Source: CAVPGH01 sp046726955 (GTDB taxonomy: Bacteria; Acidobacteriota; Vicinamibacteria; Fen-336). From it: 9,592 nt of DNA. The notes beneath the pieces were generated by a model. That model had not been told where the DNA came from. It saw nothing but the letters and a program-made list of their open reading frames with translations, and ran no database searches. The stretch is taken from positions 1 through 9,592 of the forward strand of contig JBKPBQ010000259.1 of NCBI GenBank assembly GCA_046726955.1, written 5' to 3'. Position 1 is the stretch's first letter, and each line of letters opens with the position of its first letter. Positions 1-7,104 of the stretch are shown piece by piece. The translations under genes were made by a program, and so were the position numbers.

Positions 1-1
1 C

Positions 2-760
2 GGCTACACCGGGCTCGAGCTGCGCGGGATCGGGGGCGAGATGGACCTGACCAAGGTTCCGGAGCTCACGGGATCCCGTCTGGCCGGGACGAAGAAGGAC
101 TTCGCGGCTCTCGGGATCGTCGTCACGGACCTCGGAGCCTCGGCGCGGATGCACGAGAAGGAGAAGGCGGCGCGCGACGAGCAGCTCGACGAGGGCCGCC
201 GCTTCATCGACCTCGCCCAGGCACTTTCCGTGCCCTACGTTCGGATGTTCGGGGACAAGCTTCCGCCCGACGAGCCCAAGGAGGACGTGCTCAAGCGGAT
301 CGTCGACGGGTTCCAGCAGATGGCCGCGCACGCGAAGACGGCAGGCGTCACGGTGCTCATCGAATCGCACGGCGACTTCACCCACTCGGCCGACCTGCTC
401 GCGATCCTGAACGGAGTCGGGTCCGATTCGTTCAAGCTCCTCTGGGATGCCCACCACACGTTCGTCGCCGGCAAGGAGTCACCGGCCGAGACCTGGAAGA
501 GCCTGGGCCCGTACATCCGCCACACCCACCTCAAGGACTCGGTCCCGGCAGGCGACGACCGGCGGTACGTGCTCACAGGACAGGGCCAGGTGCCGGTGCG
601 CGAGCAGGTCCAGGTGCTGGTCAAGGGCGGCTACCGCGGCTACTTCTGCTTCGAGTGGGAGAAGAAGTGGCATCCCGAGATCGACGCGCCCGAGATCGCC
701 TTCCCGCACTACGCGAAGGTGATGCGCGAGTACCTCACGGAGGCCGGGTTCAAGGCCTGA
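2..760 (+). CDS. Sugar phosphate isomerase/epimerase-like TIM barrel protein (5' end outside window)
   Basis: The reading frame is open from base 2, and residues before the first ATG (position 41) already read as family sequence (GYTGLELRG), so the gene starts upstream of the window. Visible are 252 residues of a protein family usually about 270-290 long. The fold is the xylose isomerase-like/AP endonuclease 2 TIM barrel. Seen: a first-strand G-x-ELRG motif; VLIESHGDF with a likely metal-binding Glu; LLWDAHHT with Asp and His; HTHLKD; and FEWEKKWHPEI near the end with the last metal-ligand Glu. Known of the family: cytoplasmic, divalent-metal isomerases or epimerases acting on keto sugars, inositols or related compounds. 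The exact substrate cannot be read from the sequence. The stop lies 3 nt from the stop of the converging permease gene, so a role in the same sugar pathway is plausible but inferred. No signal peptide can be judged because the N-terminus is missing. Confidence 0.88.
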   Translation, partial: GYTGLELRGIGGEMDLTKVPELTGSRLAGTKKDFAALGIVVTDLGASARMHEKEKAARDEQLDEGRRFIDLAQALSVPYVRMFGDKLPPDEPKEDVLKRIVDGFQQMAAHAKTAGVTVLIESHGDFTHSADLLAILNGVGSDSFKLLWDAHHTFVAGKESPAETWKSLGPYIRHTHLKDSVPAGDDRRYVLTGQGQVPVREQVQVLVKGGYRGYFCFEWEKKWHPEIDAPEIAFPHYAKVMREYLTEAGFKA

Positions 761-763
761 CGG

Positions 764-1588
764 TCAGCCCTTCACTGCCCCCGCGGTGAGGCCGGCCACG
801 AAGTAGCGCTGCAGCAGCACGAAGGCCGCGATCACGGGAAGAAGCCCGATGAAGCTGGCCGCGGCCACGAGCTGCCACTCCGTCTCGTAGCCGCTCTGGA
901 AGCTGAAGAGCCCGATCGGCATCGTGAAGCGGCTCTGCGAGTCGAGGAGGACGAGCGCGAGCCCGAACTCCGCCCAGTAGGCGGCGAGGTTGAAGATCGC
1001 GGTGGCGGCGAGGCCGGGGCCGACGAGCGGGAGAGCCACGCGCCGGAAGGTGAGCGCGCGGCTCGCGCCGTCGAGGCGGGCGGCCTCGAAGAGCGAGGGC
1101 GGGATCGCGTCGAAGAACGCCTTCATGATCACGACGGTGAGCGGGAGCTGGACCGCCGCGTAGACGATCACGAGCCCCGCGTGGGTATCGAGGAGCCCCA
1201 ATCGCGCCACCACACCGTAGATCGGCACCAGCAGGATGATCGGCGAGACGGTCTGGACGACGAGGAAGGCGGTGAGGAGCGGTCCCCGGCTGCGGAACCG
1301 CTCGCGCGACAGCACGTAGGCTGCCGGAAGGCCGAGGAGGAGCGTGAAGAAGGTGGCGAGCGCGGCCACGCGCGCGCTGTTCCAGAGATAGGTCGGGACC
1401 TGCGTGCGCTCCATGACGAAGCGGTAGTTCGCGAGCGAGGCCGTCTCTCCCACGAGCCGGGGCGGGTACTCGAAGACGCCGGACTTCGTCTTCAACGAGA
1501 CGGAGAAGAGCCAAAGCTGGGGGACGAGGAAGACCGCGGCCACGGCCAGGAGGAGCAGCGTGCGGAGCCAGCGTCGCCGGCCGCTCAT
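764..1588 (-). CDS. Carbohydrate ABC transporter permease, MalG type (CUT1 family)
   Basis: This is a 274-residue inner-membrane permease, normal length for MalG-type subunits. About six hydrophobic helices are visible (roughly residues 8-30, 68-96, 103-125, 137-157, 193-213 and 238-262). The cytoplasmic EAA loop, which docks on the ATPase, is at about 166-192 and reads FEAARLDGA...FRRVALPL. The C-terminus RYFVAGLTAGAVKG is typical of the family. The ATG overlaps the stop of the upstream fusion gene as ATGA (1585-1588), and a GGAG lies 5 nt before it, so translation is probably coupled. It should form the heterodimeric channel with the permease half of the upstream fusion protein. It is the last gene of the four-gene operon. 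No ATPase follows: the next gene converges, with a 3-nt gap between stops. Confidence 0.95.
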   Translation of the reverse strand: MSGRRRWLRTLLLLAVAAVFLVPQLWLFSVSLKTKSGVFEYPPRLVGETASLANYRFVMERTQVPTYLWNSARVAALATFFTLLLGLPAAYVLSRERFRSRGPLLTAFLVVQTVSPIILLVPIYGVVARLGLLDTHAGLVIVYAAVQLPLTVVIMKAFFDAIPPSLFEAARLDGASRALTFRRVALPLVGPGLAATAIFNLAAYWAEFGLALVLLDSQSRFTMPIGLFSFQSGYETEWQLVAAASFIGLLPVIAAFVLLQRYFVAGLTAGAVKG

Positions 1589-3870
1589 GCCGTCTCCGCC
1601 TCTCGCTGCGCGAGCCGGGCGGCCACGAGCGCGAGGGCGAGGTTCAGGAGCAGCATCACCACTGCCACCGCCGCCGCCCGTCCCGCCTCGAGGCCGAAGA
1701 AGGCGGCGCGGTACATGTAGAGCGAGACGACCTCGGTGCGGCGCGCCGGACCGCCGCCGGTGAGGGGCAGGATCGAGTCGAACGTGTTCAGCGTGGAGAT
1801 GGTGGCGAGGGCGAGGTTCAGCGCGACGATGGGAGCGATCTGCGGCAGCAGCACGACCCGCAGCCGACCCCAGGGCGAGAGACCCTCGAGGTCCGCGGCC
1901 TCGTGCAGCTCACGCGGGATGCGCTGCAGGCCCGCGTACTGCAGGATCATGCTGAAGGCGCAGCCGCGCCAGACGTTGGCCACGATCACGGAAGCGAGCG
2001 CCCAGCCTCCGACCGAGAGAAAGGGCAGCGGGCCGAGGCCGAAGAACGACAGCACGTAGTTCGCGATCCCCGCCCGGTTCTCGACGAGCAGGATCCGCCA
2101 GAGGACGCCCACGAGCACGCCGGGGATGACCCATGCCCCGACCACCGCGACGCGCGCGAGGAGCGTAGCGGGCGCCCGCCGCCGTCGCGCCGAGTCGATC
2201 AGCACCGCCAGAGCCATGCCGATCCCGACCTGGAAGGCGACCGACACGACGACGAAGACGAGCGTGACTCCCACCATCCCCGGAAAGTCGGGATCGGTGA
2301 CGAGCGTGCGGAAGCTCTCGAGCGTGTAGCGGAAGGCCGCCTCCTGCGTGCGCGTGTCGGTGAACGACAGCCGCACGAGGTCGAGCATCGGGTAGAGGAG
2401 GATCCCGCCCACGGCCACGAGGGCGGGGAGGAGCCAGGGGACGAGGCCGTGCTTCGCCGCGGGCACGAGGGCCATCGCCAGCAGCACGAGGGCGAGCGCG
2501 ACGGGGATCGCCGCCACGAACGCCGGAGGCTCCGGCGGACGCTGGGCCCGCGCTTCCTGGCGCTCGGCGATCGTGAGGACGGCGCGCCACGCCTCGTCGA
2601 GCGCCCTCTCGGGAGTCTTGTCGCCGGCCACCACCGCCCCGATCGCGAGCTGGAGCTGCTCCGAGATCGCGGGGTAGAGCGGGACGGCGGGTCGCGCCCG
2701 GGCGTGGACGAGCATCTCGCCGTAGCGCGCGTGGAAGCGGTCCTCGCGGAAGAACGGCGCGTCGCGGTAGACGCTGCGCCGCACCGGGAGCTGGTGCGTG
2801 GGGAGGCTGATGCGCGCGACGTTCTCCGGCGACTCGATCGCGCGGAGGAGCTCGACCGCGGCCTTTCGCCTCACGGGATCGCGCGAGTACGTGACCCACA
2901 CCCATCCCCCGGTGCCCGTCGCCTCGCTGCCGGCCTCGGCCTGCGGGATGGGAGCCACGTCCCATTTGGCGTATTCCGAAGGGGCGAGGTTCGTCTCGAG
3001 CTCGCGGAGCTGCCAGCTCCCCCCGAGGAACATCGCAACGTCGCCGGCCACCGCCGCCCCGCTGAGCTGCTGGTAGTCGTTGTTGGCGAGGACCGATCGG
3101 GGCGAGGCCCCGCTCTCGATCGTGCGCCGGAGGAAGCCGAAGAGGCGGAGCATCTTCTCGCGGTTCGGGGGCTCGCCGAAGACGGGGCGGCCCGCGCTGT
3201 CCACGAGCTCGCCGCCCTGGCCCCAGAACATCGGGAGGTGGTCGAAGACCGCGGCCTCCCACCGGCCCGCGTTGTAGAGGTAGCCGGCCATCTTGCGCTC
3301 GCGCGAGAGGCGGCTCGCCGTCTCGATGAGCTCGTCCCACGTTCGGGGCGGCACCGGCACGAGGTCCTTCCGGTAGTACAGGACGCGGCAGTCCGTGCCG
3401 TGCCAGATGCCGTAGACGTTGCCGGCCGAATCCGAGAGCGTGTCGATCGTGAAAGGCAGGAAATCCGCGCGGTCCTCCGCCGGCCAGTACTCGTTCATCG
3501 GCTGGACGTGGCCGCCGGCGAGGAAGAGCGGCATCCAGAAGCTGTCCACCGAGGCGACGTCGGGCAGCCGCCCCGCAGCCGCGGCGAGGAGCAGCTTCGC
3601 CTTGTGCAGCTCGAGCGCGGGCATGACCGAGATCTCGAGCTGGACGTCCGGGTGCGCCTCCGCCCACTTCTCGAAGATGTCGCGGAAGATCTCGGCCACG
3701 TCGGCGCGGGCCGCGAGGTGCGAGTACTCCTGCTGGGCCCACACGCTCAGGACCAGGGGAGCGTCCTTGCGCCCGACGCGGGTGGGCGTCACGAGCGATT
3801 CGTCCGCGTACGCGAAGGCTGCGGAGAGCAGCACCGCGAGCACCGCCGCCGCGGGCGGACGCACGCTCAC
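1585..3870 (-). CDS. Fused sugar-binding protein and MalF-type ABC permease
   Basis: One uninterrupted 761-residue frame holds two proteins that are normally separate. Residues 1-22 form a Sec signal peptide (basic start, AVLAVLLSAAFA core, cleavage near AYA/DE). Residues about 25-440 are an extracellular solute-binding protein of the sugar type, with VLSVWAQQEY, an EKWAEAHPDV helix, GRLPDVASVDS and VAGDVAMFLGGSW. A short Pro-rich linker (about 440-449) leads to an added hydrophobic helix (451-471). A MalF-type permease follows (476-755) with the motif LLYPMLDLVRLSFTDT and an EAA loop at about 654-683 (ELHEAADLEG...RVVLLPQ). The added helix would carry the chain from periplasm to cytoplasm, so the permease begins on its usual side. 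The GTG start overlaps the stop of the PHP gene (GTGA, 3867-3870). A second GTG two codons in (3864) has better spacing (8 nt) to GAGGGG and may be the real start; the signal peptide survives either way. The ATPase partner is not in the window. The substrate is unknown, but the CUT1 family carries di- and oligosaccharides and glycosides. Confidence 0.93.
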   Translation of the reverse strand: MSVRPPAAAVLAVLLSAAFAYADESLVTPTRVGRKDAPLVLSVWAQQEYSHLAARADVAEIFRDIFEKWAEAHPDVQLEISVMPALELHKAKLLLAAAAGRLPDVASVDSFWMPLFLAGGHVQPMNEYWPAEDRADFLPFTIDTLSDSAGNVYGIWHGTDCRVLYYRKDLVPVPPRTWDELIETASRLSRERKMAGYLYNAGRWEAAVFDHLPMFWGQGGELVDSAGRPVFGEPPNREKMLRLFGFLRRTIESGASPRSVLANNDYQQLSGAAVAGDVAMFLGGSWQLRELETNLAPSEYAKWDVAPIPQAEAGSEATGTGGWVWVTYSRDPVRRKAAVELLRAIESPENVARISLPTHQLPVRRSVYRDAPFFREDRFHARYGEMLVHARARPAVPLYPAISEQLQLAIGAVVAGDKTPERALDEAWRAVLTIAERQEARAQRPPEPPAFVAAIPVALALVLLAMALVPAAKHGLVPWLLPALVAVGGILLYPMLDLVRLSFTDTRTQEAAFRYTLESFRTLVTDPDFPGMVGVTLVFVVVSVAFQVGIGMALAVLIDSARRRRAPATLLARVAVVGAWVIPGVLVGVLWRILLVENRAGIANYVLSFFGLGPLPFLSVGGWALASVIVANVWRGCAFSMILQYAGLQRIPRELHEAADLEGLSPWGRLRVVLLPQIAPIVALNLALATISTLNTFDSILPLTGGGPARRTEVVSLYMYRAAFFGLEAGRAAAVAVVMLLLNLALALVAARLAQREAETA

Positions 3871-5279
3871 GGCCCCTCGGCCGTCACGAACACGGGATTC
3901 GTGAGGGCGACGAGCGCGCCGTCCGGACCGCGCACCTCGACCCGCACGTAGCCGTCGCTCGGCGCCTTCCACTCGAAGCCCGCGAGATCGCGGCTCAGCA
4001 CCAGGCTTCCGACGCGGTCGCCGCTCCACACGACGTCGGCGCGGCCGCCGGCCCACGTGCCGGCCCGCACCTCGACCAGGAAGGGCTCGTTGCGGCGCAC
4101 GGTGAGCGTCTCGCCCACCGCCGCGGTCCGTTCTGCCGCACGGAGGGTCACAACGGGCGGCGGACTTGCCGGATCGCCCATGACGACGACGCGCCCCTTC
4201 TTGATGGCCTGCAGAATGGCGGTCGTGCTGAGCTCGGGCGCCCAGACGCGCACGCTCCCGCGGCCGAGGGGCGCAGGCTGCCGGTGGAAGTCGCTGGAGC
4301 CGATCCCGGTGAGGCGGCGGCCGCTCGTCAGCAGGCGATCCCAGAGCGCGATGGCGGCCTCCTGCGGACCGTCCCAGCGATTCCAGATCTCGATGCCCGT
4401 GACGCCCTCCGGCACGGGGTGGTCCCACGAGCACTGCGCGCAGTCCGCGAACGGGTGGTTGATCGAAAAGACCGCGCCCCGACCGACGGCGCTCCGGACG
4501 AGCGCGTCGATCTGCCCGTCGCCGGGAAGCACGCGGAAGTCCACGAAGTCGCGCGGCCCCAGGCCCCACACGCTGGCGTGCCCGCCGGGCGTCGTGATCT
4601 CCTCGCCGACGATCGTCAGCAGCGCGTCGTCGCGCACGCCGTCGGCCTGGTGGACGGTGTTGTTGTGGTCGGTGATCGCGATGAAGTCGAGTCCGGCGTC
4701 GCGCGCCGCCTGCACGAGCTCGGCCACCGTCAGCTTGCCGTCGCTGTGGACCGTGTGCGTGTGGAGGTCTCCGCGGTACCAGGCCGGTCCCGTGCGGAGC
4801 GGCTCCCGGCGTGGAGCGGGAGTGGCCGGAGGCGAGGGCTGGGGCTCGCGCCCCGTCTCGAGCGTGAGCTCGACGTCGACACCGGCGGGGGCGACCTTGT
4901 AGAGCCCGAGCTGGACGTGCCACGTACCCGCGGGAAGCGGTCCCGGCCAGTAGCCCGGCGTCGCGCTGCCGGCAGCCACCGTCACGTCGGACCGCTCGCC
5001 GCCCGTCCATCCCCGCGCCCTGGCCTGGCCGAGCTCGAGCGGTCCGGGCTCGAAGAGGCCCAGGTCCACGACGTTCTGGCCGTCCAGCTTGTCGTAGCTG
5101 TAGACGACGTGCAGGCGGGTCGTCCCCTCGGGCACCTCGACCGGGACGTACTGGTAGCGGCCGGTCTCCCGGTCCTTCGGGGCGTAGTGCAGGCGGAACA
5201 CCTGCCGTTGAGGCGGCGCGTCGGGAAGTGCCGCCAGCCAGGCGAGGACGATGGCGCCGGCCAGCCGGGTCGTCATCAT
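3867..5279 (-). CDS. Secreted PHP-domain metallohydrolase, CehA/McbA-like
   Basis: The protein has 470 residues. The N-terminus (MMTTRLAGAIVLAWLAALPD) looks like a short signal peptide, which places the enzyme in the periplasm or outside. Residues about 27-145 look like a beta-sandwich resembling pre-peptidase C-terminal domains. A Pro-rich linker (146-163) leads to the PHP metallophosphoesterase domain at about 166-370. Its metal-binding motifs are complete: GDLHTHTVHSDG (H173, H175, D180), ITDHNN (D204, H205), GEE (E226/E227), NHPF (H275) and SSDFHR (D330, H332). Residues about 375-465 look like a small Ig-like beta domain. PHP enzymes hydrolyse phosphoesters with a di- or trinuclear metal centre. 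CehA (carbaryl hydrolase) shows that relatives can also cleave carbamate esters, so the substrate class is open. The gene starts 3 nt after the glycosidase stop at an ATGATG. No well-placed Shine-Dalgarno is seen (GAGGGG is 15 nt away), so coupled translation is likely. CAQC (C280, C283) could form a disulfide. Confidence 0.9.
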   Translation of the reverse strand: MMTTRLAGAIVLAWLAALPDAPPQRQVFRLHYAPKDRETGRYQYVPVEVPEGTTRLHVVYSYDKLDGQNVVDLGLFEPGPLELGQARARGWTGGERSDVTVAAGSATPGYWPGPLPAGTWHVQLGLYKVAPAGVDVELTLETGREPQPSPPATPAPRREPLRTGPAWYRGDLHTHTVHSDGKLTVAELVQAARDAGLDFIAITDHNNTVHQADGVRDDALLTIVGEEITTPGGHASVWGLGPRDFVDFRVLPGDGQIDALVRSAVGRGAVFSINHPFADCAQCSWDHPVPEGVTGIEIWNRWDGPQEAAIALWDRLLTSGRRLTGIGSSDFHRQPAPLGRGSVRVWAPELSTTAILQAIKKGRVVVMGDPASPPPVVTLRAAERTAAVGETLTVRRNEPFLVEVRAGTWAGGRADVVWSGDRVGSLVLSRDLAGFEWKAPSDGYVRVEVRGPDGALVALTNPVFVTAEGP

Positions 5280-5282
5280 TAA

Positions 5283-6560
5283 TTAAAGAGGGCGCCCCTC
5301 GAGCGAGGCCAGCATGTCGAGCACGAGCGCCGTCCACGAGAAGCCGTGCGCCCCGAACCCCTCGGCCGTCACCGGGTCGTAGTACTCCCGGAAGCCGGAG
5401 AGCTCGACGAGGGCTGCCGACCGGTCCTCGATCGTGCGGGCCAGGTCCTCGCGGCCGTGCCGGCGCAGGCCGCGCGCGACGTACCAGTTCGTGTTGATCC
5501 AGGTCGGCCCGCGCCAGAGCAGCCGCTCTTCGGGTACGGCCTTCCGATACGTCGGCTCGTCCATGGCCACCGACGGGACGGGGTAGGGCGCTCCGTACTC
5601 CCGCGGGTTCTCCACGTGGGCGGCGAGGGCCTCGGCCATGGGCCGCGGCAGGTCGCGGAGGACGAGCGGCATCAGGGACGAGACGGTGCTCACCCGCTGC
5701 GGCTCCTCGCGAAGGCCGGCGAGGTCGAAGAAGAGGCCGCGGCGCGGGTCCCAGCACTTCTCGACGAGGGCCGCGGTCGTGCGGTCGGCTCGGCGGTCCA
5801 TCTCCGCGGCTCCCGCCCCGTCGCCGCGCTCGCGCAGGAGCCCGGCGAGGACGCGCTGGTTCTCCCCGTAGATGGTGTTGACGAGCACGTCCTCCATCAC
5901 GAAGCGGTCGAGGGCGAACATGCGGTCGTAGTCGCGGCCTACCGCGGCATATGGGCCGGCCACGCGCTCCCAGGCGGCGGTGAACTGCTCGTGCTCGGTG
6001 CCGGTGATCCCGAGGTAGCTGTCGTATTTCGGCGTGTGGTCGAGACCGGACTCGTCGGGCTGGAGGGTCGCGATCAGCCCGTCCCGGTCGGGGTCGCGCC
6101 GGCGGTCGAGCCAGTCGAAGAAGAGCCGCGTCTTCGGCAGGACCTCGTCGAGGAAGGCGCTGCCGCCTTCGCCCCGCGAGGCCGCGTAGACCGCCTCCGC
6201 GAGGACGGGGGGCTGGATGCAGTCCGAGAGGTACGGGGTGCGATAGGCGATCGAGTACGTGGCGAGCATCGCCTCGTAGGCTTCGCGCTGCCAGAACGTC
6301 ACGTGGGCGATGAAGCCGTCGGGCTGTGCGTTGGCGAGGAGGCTCCGGATCTCGGAGCGGGCCCGCTCCTTGTCGTAGTGAGCGAGGACGACCGCGTGGA
6401 AGCACGAATCCCACAGCCACTGGAACGGGTACGTGCCGGTGGACGGGCAGACGAAGTCGTAGTCGAGGCCGCACCAGGCCGCCCGGCCCTTCTGCCGGTT
6501 GCGCTCGTAGAGCGCGACCACGGCCTCCTTCATCTTCTCGAAGCGCGGCGAGTGCGTCAT
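5283..6560 (-). CDS. GH63/MGH1-like glycoside hydrolase (alpha/alpha barrel), cytoplasmic
   Basis: The protein has 425 residues and no signal peptide, so it should act in the cytoplasm. Its motifs match the (alpha/alpha)6-barrel GH63-type hydrolases that include bacterial mannosylglycerate and glucosylglycerate hydrolases: FQWLWDSCFHAVVLAHYD (45-63), ANAQPDGFIAH (76-86), QPDESGLDHTPKYD (167-180), LLWRGPTWINTNWYVARGL (347-365) and FREYYDP (390-396). By motif position, D174 is the likely general acid and E392 the likely base. This assignment is inferred from family patterns rather than from an alignment. The length fits the compact bacterial members. It is the first gene of the operon with the secreted PHP enzyme and the transporter, consistent with cleaving an imported alpha-glycoside. 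The ATG at 6560 has no clear Shine-Dalgarno. A short out-of-frame ATG (6574) runs into it as CGATGA. Other possibilities are a trehalase-like or other alpha-glucosidase specificity. Confidence 0.85.
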   Translation of the reverse strand: MTHSPRFEKMKEAVVALYERNRQKGRAAWCGLDYDFVCPSTGTYPFQWLWDSCFHAVVLAHYDKERARSEIRSLLANAQPDGFIAHVTFWQREAYEAMLATYSIAYRTPYLSDCIQPPVLAEAVYAASRGEGGSAFLDEVLPKTRLFFDWLDRRRDPDRDGLIATLQPDESGLDHTPKYDSYLGITGTEHEQFTAAWERVAGPYAAVGRDYDRMFALDRFVMEDVLVNTIYGENQRVLAGLLRERGDGAGAAEMDRRADRTTAALVEKCWDPRRGLFFDLAGLREEPQRVSTVSSLMPLVLRDLPRPMAEALAAHVENPREYGAPYPVPSVAMDEPTYRKAVPEERLLWRGPTWINTNWYVARGLRRHGREDLARTIEDRSAALVELSGFREYYDPVTAEGFGAHGFSWTALVLDMLASLEGRPL

Positions 6561-6617
6561 CGCGCCCGATACATACCACGGGTGGCGGCCGGGCAGGAGA
6601 TCGGTGTCGAGACGCGC

Positions 6618-6646
6618 GCAACAGTTCGCTCGGCTGTTGGTGACAA
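6618..6646 (-). promoter_or_regulatory. Weak candidate promoter for the glycosidase-PHP-transporter operon
   Basis: On the minus strand, TTGTCA (6646-6641, five of six matches to the -35 consensus) is followed by exactly 17 nt and then TGTTGC (6623-6618), a poor -10 with two matches. This would give a leader of about 50 nt before the ATG at 6560. An alternative is an extended -10-like TGGTATGTA at 6578-6570 with no recognisable -35, which would give an almost leaderless mRNA. That would fit the absence of a clear ribosome binding site. Neither is convincing alone. Confidence 0.25.
6619..6639. promoter_or_regulatory. Perfect 6-bp dyad, possible operator
   Basis: CAACAG (6619-6624) and CTGTTG (6634-6639) form a perfect inverted repeat around a 9-nt centre. 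The overall size of 21 bp is typical of a dimeric repressor site. It falls across the spacer and -10 of the weak minus-strand promoter candidate and 59 nt upstream of the operon's ATG. No regulator gene is visible in the window, and a 6-bp dyad can occur by chance. Confidence 0.3.
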
Positions 6647-6665
6647 GTGAAATGTCCGCTCGGCT
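6627..6665. repeat. Pair of 9-bp direct repeats, 30 bp apart
   Basis: CGCTCGGCT occurs at 6627-6635 and again at 6657-6665. The start-to-start distance is exactly 30 bp, close to three helical turns. The second copy runs into the -35 element of the rnpB promoter, and the first lies in the centre of the dyad. Phased copies like this can be binding sites for one protein, but chance is not excluded. Confidence 0.3.
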
Positions 6666-6693
6666 TGACCCCCGTCTCTCGCACCCTTAACCT
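6665..6693 (+). promoter_or_regulatory. Promoter of rnpB (sigma-70 type)
   Basis: TTGACC (6665-6670, five of six matches to the -35) is followed by a 17-nt spacer and TAACCT (6688-6693) as a -10. The -10 ends 7 nt before position 6701, where the first strand of the rnpB P1 helix begins. The predicted transcription start therefore matches the mature RNA end without needing a long leader. The local AT content is higher than in the surroundings. Confidence 0.6.
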
Positions 6694-6700
6694 GAAATCG

Positions 6701-7097
6701 TCCGCAGAGCGGGTCGGGCGGTCGCCGCGGTCCGACGTCGGGACCGGGGAGGAAAGTCCGGACTCCAATGGGCAGTGTGCTGGCTAACGGCCAGCGAGGG
6801 TGACCTCAGGGAAAGTGCCACAGAAAACACACCGCCGAACTCCCGGGCGACCGGGGGTGGCAAGGGTGAAAAGGTGCGGTAAGAGCGCACCGCCGTCGTG
6901 GTGACACGGCGGGCAGGGCAAACCCCACACGGAGCAAGGCCAAATAGGGGGGCGTTCGAGGCTGGCCCGGCTGATGCCCCCGGGTAGGTCGCTGGACCCC
7001 GCGAGCAACCGCGGGGCTAGAGGAATGATCGCCACCTGCTCCCGTCGGCAACGGCGAGGGCGGGGACAGGATCCGGCTTACAGGCCCGCTCTGCGGA
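6701..7097 (+). ncRNA. rnpB: RNase P RNA, bacterial class A
   Basis: This is the catalytic RNA that removes 5' leaders from pre-tRNAs together with RnpA. The ends pair perfectly over 13 bp (6701-6713 with 7085-7097) to form P1. Conserved blocks appear in the right order: GAGGAAAGTCCGGACTCC (6749-6766, P4 5' side); CCACAGAAAACACACCGCC (6818-6836); GGCAAACCCCAC; GGAGCAAGGCCAAATAGGGG (6931-6950); the L15 GGGTAGG that binds the tRNA CCA end (6982-6988); the P18 hairpin with CCCCGCG/CGCGGGG arms (6997-7003 and 7010-7016) and a GCAA in its loop; CTAGAGGAATGATCGCCAC (7017-7035); and GGCTTACAGGCC near the 3' end. P3 is visible as CGGTCC/GGACCG. The length of about 397 nt fits class A. The ends are set from the P1 pairing and could be off by a few bases. 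Confidence 0.97.
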
Positions 7098-7104
7098 TTT
7101 TCTT

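Noticed and set aside
1903..3951. A 682-codon plus-strand frame opposite the fusion gene.
   Set aside because: It is highly charged (Arg, Glu, His) low-complexity translation typical of antisense shadows in GC-rich DNA, while the minus strand has clear domains.
5279..5286. TTAATTAA palindrome between the glycosidase and PHP genes.
   Set aside because: It is striking in GC-rich DNA, but it is explained by a TAA stop, a short spacer and the next ATG. No flanking dyad or other sign of a site.
6560..6574. Five-codon ATG frame (MYRAR) overlapping the glycosidase start.
   Set aside because: Too short to support, no Shine-Dalgarno, likely chance.
5346..6650. A 434-codon plus-strand frame opposite the glycosidase.
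   Set aside because: Same shadow pattern; the minus-strand protein has strong GH63-type motifs.
1585..6768. A single 1,727-codon open frame on the minus strand.
   Set aside because: Only the part from 3870 down is coding. The rest runs out of frame through the PHP and glycosidase genes and into rnpB, is Arg/Pro/Ala-rich, and lacks domain motifs. High GC removes stop codons.
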